The notes below the pieces were generated by a model that searched no databases, was not told where the DNA came from, and saw only the letters and a list, made by a program, of their open reading frames with translations. This document shows, piece by piece, positions 60,369-64,000 of a DNA stretch of 64,000 nucleotides; position 1 is the first letter of the stretch, and the number at the start of each line of letters is the position of its first letter. Source of the DNA: Burkholderia latens (GTDB lineage Bacteria > Pseudomonadota > Gammaproteobacteria > Burkholderiales > Burkholderiaceae); contig NZ_CP013435.1 in assembly GCF_001718795.1 (NCBI RefSeq), positions 310,001 through 374,000 on the forward strand, written 5' to 3'. A program made the translations under genes and the position numbers.

Positions 60369-61928
60369 ATGGCTGGAAACCTCATCTACATCACGGACGC
60401 CGGCCGCGCCGCACTGGTGGCACCCGGCAACACAGGGACCAACGCGCACCAGGTCACGCAGATTGGCCTCGCCACGGCGGCCTTCGTGTTCAAACCGGAT
60501 ATGACCGCGCTGCCGAGCGAGTTGAAGCGAATCACGACGTTCGGCGGCGATACCGTCGCCAACGACACAATCCACATCGTGATCCAGGACGACAGCGCGG
60601 ACCAGTACAAGCTGTACGGGTTCGGGCTGTACCTGGACAACGGCGTGTTGTTCGGCGTCTACGTGCAGAACGATCTGATCCTGGAAAAAGCAGCGGCCTC
60701 GATGCTGTTGCTGGCCGCCGATACCGTGTTCACCTCGATCGACGTGACGAAGCTCGTTTTCGGGCCGACGACGTTCCTAAATCCGCCCGCGACGACCGAG
60801 CGCAAGGGCGTCGTCGAACTGGCGACGCAGACCGAGGTCGACGACGGTGCGGACAACACGCGCGCCGTGACGCCGAAGACTGTAGCGAGCCGATATGCCG
60901 CGCTCACGGGCGCGCGCTTCACCGGCGATATTGGCGCTCCAAACTACATCATCACCGGCCGGGGTGCCGTCAACCGATGGCGGATCGGCAAATCCGATAC
61001 TGACGATTTCGCGCTCAACGCTTTCGACGACGACGGTGCAACGCAGCGGCGCGTCGTGGAAATCGCGCGCGCCTCCCAGGTCGTCAACTTCGCGAAGCGC
61101 CCGATGTGGGCCGGTGCGACGCCGTGGGACAGTGCGAACGTCACGCCACTTGACAAGAACACCGGCGGCCAGGTCAATGGAAACCTCACCCTGTATGGCG
61201 CAGGCGACTACGGGTCGCAGCTCGTCTTCAACTCGAACGGTTACACGCCGCGGATTCAGGTGCAGGCGTCGGCGGCGAAGTGGATGGTCACGAACGGCGC
61301 GAATACGGCCGCGAACCTGGCAGTCAACGATGCCGGCACGGTCACGGCACGCGGCGAACTGCAGGCCGGTGGCGGTACGTCGGTGCTCGCGGCCGACGGA
61401 AACCTGTATGGGAGCCAATGGGGCGGATGGCTGTCGAATTTCCTGCCAAACAACTACGTCAACCGAGCTGGCGCGTCGATGTGGGGCCGTCTGACGCTTG
61501 CGAGGGACGGATGGGATGCGGACCTTGGCTTACGTGCGGCCGATGGCGCATCGACGTATCTGCGCGCGCGGCGCGCTGGCGGCCTGGAACTCATCAACAA
61601 CGCGTACAACGCCGTCACATGGTCGGTAGACGACTGGGGCACGATGTATATGCGCGGCCAAACTATTCTCCAAACGGACGGGAACCTGTGGTGCGCATAT
61701 CGCGGCGCGTGGATGAGTTCCATCCTCGACGATCTGTACAACCGCGACAACACGAAGGCCAACGTCGGCGCACGCGTGCAGTGGGATTCCGGCGTGAACA
61801 ATTTCGGCACGATCGATCGGCTCAACGGTGCACTACCCGCGCCGTGGGTCGTCTGCGGCCTGAGCGGTCCGGGCAACGGCACGGCCAACGCAATCACTGT
61901 CTACGGCGTAGTTTTGAGGAACCAATGA
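60369..61928 (+). CDS. H: Tail fibre protein (P2 H-like)
   Basis: A 519-residue protein. The N-terminal ~190 residues attach to the baseplate (NLIYITDAGRAALVAPGNTG, then GVVELATQTEVDDGADNTRA, the conserved fibre repeat). The rest is a beta-rich receptor-binding region with Gly/Asn/Trp-rich repeats (TVTARGELQAGGGTSVLAAD and GTMYMRGQTILQTDGNLW are related units). The C-terminus VCGLSGPGNGTANAITVYG is probably the tip. The N-terminal part resembles known fibres more than the distal part, which is normal for host-range modules. Confidence 0.88.
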   Translation: MAGNLIYITDAGRAALVAPGNTGTNAHQVTQIGLATAAFVFKPDMTALPSELKRITTFGGDTVANDTIHIVIQDDSADQYKLYGFGLYLDNGVLFGVYVQNDLILEKAAASMLLLAADTVFTSIDVTKLVFGPTTFLNPPATTERKGVVELATQTEVDDGADNTRAVTPKTVASRYAALTGARFTGDIGAPNYIITGRGAVNRWRIGKSDTDDFALNAFDDDGATQRRVVEIARASQVVNFAKRPMWAGATPWDSANVTPLDKNTGGQVNGNLTLYGAGDYGSQLVFNSNGYTPRIQVQASAAKWMVTNGANTAANLAVNDAGTVTARGELQAGGGTSVLAADGNLYGSQWGGWLSNFLPNNYVNRAGASMWGRLTLARDGWDADLGLRAADGASTYLRARRAGGLELINNAYNAVTWSVDDWGTMYMRGQTILQTDGNLWCAYRGAWMSSILDDLYNRDNTKANVGARVQWDSGVNNFGTIDRLNGALPAPWVVCGLSGPGNGTANAITVYGVVLRNQ

Positions 61929-62356
61929 CGAACACCAACACCATGCTCCACGTCGAGCAAGCGGCGTTCATTCTGGCGAGGAAATTTCCGAAGCTCGAGC
62001 GCTGCGTAGATTACTGGGTCTCGCACCCAGTTGACGAGAAAACACTGAAGCAAACGAAATCGGCATGGGTGCCGATCTGGTATCCGCGCAACATTCCGCA
62101 GCCGACGCCGGTAGACCTGTTGAACTGGTGGCCGGAATTCGCAGCGGAATACGAACTGATGATCGGCGCGCCAGAGCGCGTGCGCACCGAGCGCGACGCG
62201 CTGCTCGCCGAAGCCGATCGCTTGGTCGAACGTGCGGCGGACGCCGGCGACGCCGATCGCGAAGCCGCCCTTCGGCGCTATCGCGCTGCGCTGCGCGACG
62301 TGCCGCAGCAGGCCGGCTTTCCGCTCGACGTCGTCTGGCCGCAGTTGCCCGCGTAG
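61925..62356 (+). CDS. Tail fibre assembly protein (P2 G-like)
   Basis: A 143-residue protein coupled to the fibre gene (ATGA). It has APERVRTERDALLAEADRLV, a helical assembly-chaperone segment ending in QAGFPLDVVWPQLPA, which matches the common C-terminus of fibre-assembly proteins (YPxxVxWPxxP). The N-terminal half is specific to this phage and should match the fibre tip. Confidence 0.78.
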   Translation: MTNTNTMLHVEQAAFILARKFPKLERCVDYWVSHPVDEKTLKQTKSAWVPIWYPRNIPQPTPVDLLNWWPEFAAEYELMIGAPERVRTERDALLAEADRLVERAADAGDADREAALRRYRAALRDVPQQAGFPLDVVWPQLPA

Positions 62357-62415
62357 TCGCGCGGACCCGCGTCGCCACAAACCGCAGTCCCGTTTCATTT
62401 TTCCAGGAATCGAAT

Positions 62416-62754
62416 ATGGCAATCAAGAAAGCACTCGTTCTCGAATCGACAGGCGCGCAGGCGTCCTATCACGTGGTCAGCAACGTCGCGATCGACGCGG
62501 CGTCGAAGTTCACGAGCGGGACGATCCAGAGCTACGTATCGGAAGCGACGTTCAAGGCGGGGAAACTGCCGCTGCAGGGCGGCGTCACGATTTTCGTGTC
62601 GGGCATGCCGGAAGCCGACGAGGGGGCGTTCGCGTATATCCAGCGGCGACTGGTGGAACCGAAGCCCGAAGGTAGCGCGCCAAATGCGGACGGGTCGATG
62701 ATGTACGGCTCGACCGACCGCTACATGCTCGCCGGCGGCGAATACGTCGCGTAA
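62416..62754 (+). CDS. Phage hypothetical protein, 112 residues
   Basis: MAIKKALVLESTGAQASYHV begins a 112-residue acidic beta-rich protein with CAGGAAT about 9 nt upstream. It lies between fibre assembly and Com. Similar small proteins occur near tail-fibre genes in Burkholderia phages and may be fibre or head decoration parts. No function is known to me. Confidence 0.65.
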   Translation: MAIKKALVLESTGAQASYHVVSNVAIDAASKFTSGTIQSYVSEATFKAGKLPLQGGVTIFVSGMPEADEGAFAYIQRRLVEPKPEGSAPNADGSMMYGSTDRYMLAGGEYVA

Positions 62755-62903
62755 CGCGACATAGGAAGGAAAGGACGCGGCGACGTGCGCGATGCAGCAA
62801 CATCGTGCACGCCCCGCACCAGCAGAGCACGCCTGCAGGATTGGCCAGGGCCGCGACACCTCTCGAGAGGCGCCGGCATCCTAGCACAGGCAGGAATCAC
62901 ACC

Positions 62904-63086
62904 ATGCAGGACATCCGATGCGGAAGCTGTAACCGCAAACTCGGTGCCGGCGAATACGTCCGGCTCACCATCAAATGCCCGCGTTGCGGCGCAATGAATA
63001 TCCTGAGGGCCACGAGCCCCTTACCCGCAGGCCACCGAGCCTCCGATACAAGGGATTCGCTCCATGCAACACACTCTCTCCGCTGA
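62904..63086 (+). CDS. com: Com-like zinc-finger regulator
   Basis: A 60-residue protein with two Cys pairs, CGSC at 6-9 and CPRC at 25-28, and the Com-family sequence EYVRLTIKCPRCGAMNILRA. Mu Com binds mom mRNA and activates its translation. Here the com frame overlaps the methyltransferase start by 23 bp, the same nested layout as com-mom. It therefore probably controls that gene. Confidence 0.85.
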   Translation: MQDIRCGSCNRKLGAGEYVRLTIKCPRCGAMNILRATSPLPAGHRASDTRDSLHATHSLR

Positions 63087-63813
63087 TCTGATCAACCGCG
63101 TGCACCGGGCAGACGCACTGAGCGTCATGCGCGCGCTGCCCGATGGCTGCGTCGACCTGGTCTTCACCGATCCGCCCTACTCGTCCGGCGGCACGACGAG
63201 CGCTTCGCGCAGCCAGTCGCCGTCGAGCAAGTACATCGGCGGCGACGTGAAGACGGTCTATCCCGAATTCCAGCACGACAGCAAAGACCAGCGATCGTGG
63301 ACGTTCTGGTGCATGACCTGGCTTGCGGAAGCCTATCGCGTCTGCCGCAACGAAGCGCACCTGGCCTGCTTCGTCGACTGGCGCCAGTTGCCGAGCCTCA
63401 CTGATGCGATCCAGGCCGCCGGCTTCACCTGGCGCGGCGTCGCCGTATGGGACAAGACCAGCGGCCGCACGCGGCCGCGCATGGGTGGCTTCGCGCAGCA
63501 GACCGAATTCCTGGTCTGGGCGACCAAGGGCGCCGTGCGCCGCACCGACGTGTATCTGCCTGGCGTGTTCTCCGAGCGCCTCGCGCATCCGAAGCGCCAT
63601 ATGACCGAGAAGCCCGCGCAGCTCGCGCGCGACGTCGTGCGCCTGGCGCCGGCCGGCGGCGTCGTTCTGGACCCGTTCGCAGGGTCGGGCACGTTCCTCG
63701 CCGCAGCGAAGGAGGCCGGCTTGAACTGGATCGGTTGCGAGCTCGAGCCGAGCTATCACCAGGTCGCGACCGCGCGCCTGGCCGAGCTGGACGTCCCGCC
63801 CGTCGCCGCGTAG
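63064..63813 (+). CDS. Phage DNA adenine-N6 methyltransferase (beta class)
   Basis: A 249-residue methyltransferase. The catalytic motif IV DPPY lies at ~36-39 (LVFTDPPYSSGG) and the SAM motif I DPFAGSGTFLAAAKEAG at ~200, giving the beta-class order (IV before I). TEKPAQLARDVVRLAPAGG is also typical. DPPY indicates adenine-N6 rather than cytosine. No restriction partner is nearby, so it is an orphan methylase that may shield phage DNA. Target site cannot be read. Confidence 0.9.
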   Translation: MQHTLSADLINRVHRADALSVMRALPDGCVDLVFTDPPYSSGGTTSASRSQSPSSKYIGGDVKTVYPEFQHDSKDQRSWTFWCMTWLAEAYRVCRNEAHLACFVDWRQLPSLTDAIQAAGFTWRGVAVWDKTSGRTRPRMGGFAQQTEFLVWATKGAVRRTDVYLPGVFSERLAHPKRHMTEKPAQLARDVVRLAPAGGVVLDPFAGSGTFLAAAKEAGLNWIGCELEPSYHQVATARLAELDVPPVAA

Positions 63814-63924
63814 CGACACCCTGCAGCGGCTTCGGTTGTGCCCTGCCGCTGCACAACCTCCCGCGCGTGATCTCCGCGCGCGCGGAAGGCAATCTTTCGG
63901 AAGGCTCACTTCCGGGAGAAAAGC

Positions 63925-64000
63925 TTGCCTTCTGATTACCACCACGGCGTACGCGTCATTGAAATCAATGACGGTACGCGCCCCATCCGCACGGTCAGCA
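63925..64000 (+). CDS. FI: P2 FI-type tail sheath protein, N-terminal start (partial)
   Basis: A TTG start with GGGAG about 8 nt upstream opens a frame to the right window edge that begins [20 protein letters not shown], matching the beginning of P2-family sheath proteins. Only 25 codons are visible. In P2 FI follows the fibre genes G/H, as here after the com-methyltransferase insert. Confidence 0.85.
   Translation, partial: MPSDYHHGVRVIEINDGTRPIRTVS

Overview
The high GC content, codon use and gene families point to a Burkholderia chromosome, probably cepacia complex or a close relative. This is inferred from gene content, not from a marker gene. The window has three blocks: a flagellin-modification locus, a type VI secretion (T6SS) effector island, and the left part of a P2-like prophage.

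1-20.8 kb: flagellar cap and glycosylation locus. The window opens inside fliD, followed by fliT and a strong terminator. A leftward operon (12666 to 1475) then encodes four TPR proteins with OGT-type (GT41) glycosyltransferase domains, a UDP-glucuronate-decarboxylase-like SDR and a zinc-ribbon methyltransferase. Nearly all its genes overlap by 4 bp (ATGA or GTGA). A divergent rightward operon (13174 to 20797) encodes a TylF-like methyltransferase, an FAD oxidoreductase, a WbqC-like protein, a second methyltransferase, a WecE-like sugar aminotransferase and a 938-residue multidomain glycosyltransferase. Together they look like a pathway that makes an unusual amino/methylated sugar and attaches it to flagellin or another surface protein.

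20.8-37.2 kb: T6SS accessory island of lower GC. A decayed IS256-family transposase marks the edge. An orphan tssF follows on the plus strand. A leftward cluster runs vgrG, DUF4123 adaptor, VasX-like pore-forming effector, five tandem near-identical membrane immunity candidates, and PAAR. A second, truncated module (effector tail, sixth immunity gene, second PAAR) lies between the full tssF and a duplicated 3' piece of tssF, so the island grew by module duplication. The five immunity copies have nearly identical ends but a hypervariable transmembrane middle. I consider this the most interesting feature of the window.

37.2-43.6 kb: integration site and cargo. An integrase remnant lies next to the 3' 45 bp of a tRNA-Arg(CCG) gene and a run of 10-bp repeats. 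These read as the left attachment site of the element to the right. Beyond them are small hypothetical genes, a DUF6338-like membrane protein, and an AlbA_2/ATPase-like gene split by an IS2-group element with a 5-bp target duplication.

43.6-64 kb: P2-like prophage in P2 order. It has a cos-like site, Q (portal, split by an IS66-family element with an 8-bp target duplication), P, O, N, M, L, X, two holin-type proteins, endolysin, Rz with nested Rz1, R, S, an AAA ATPase moron, V, W, J, I, tail fibre, fibre assembly, a small hypothetical gene, Com, an adenine methyltransferase, and the first codons of the tail sheath gene FI at the window edge. The split portal gene should prevent production of virions unless the element excises precisely.
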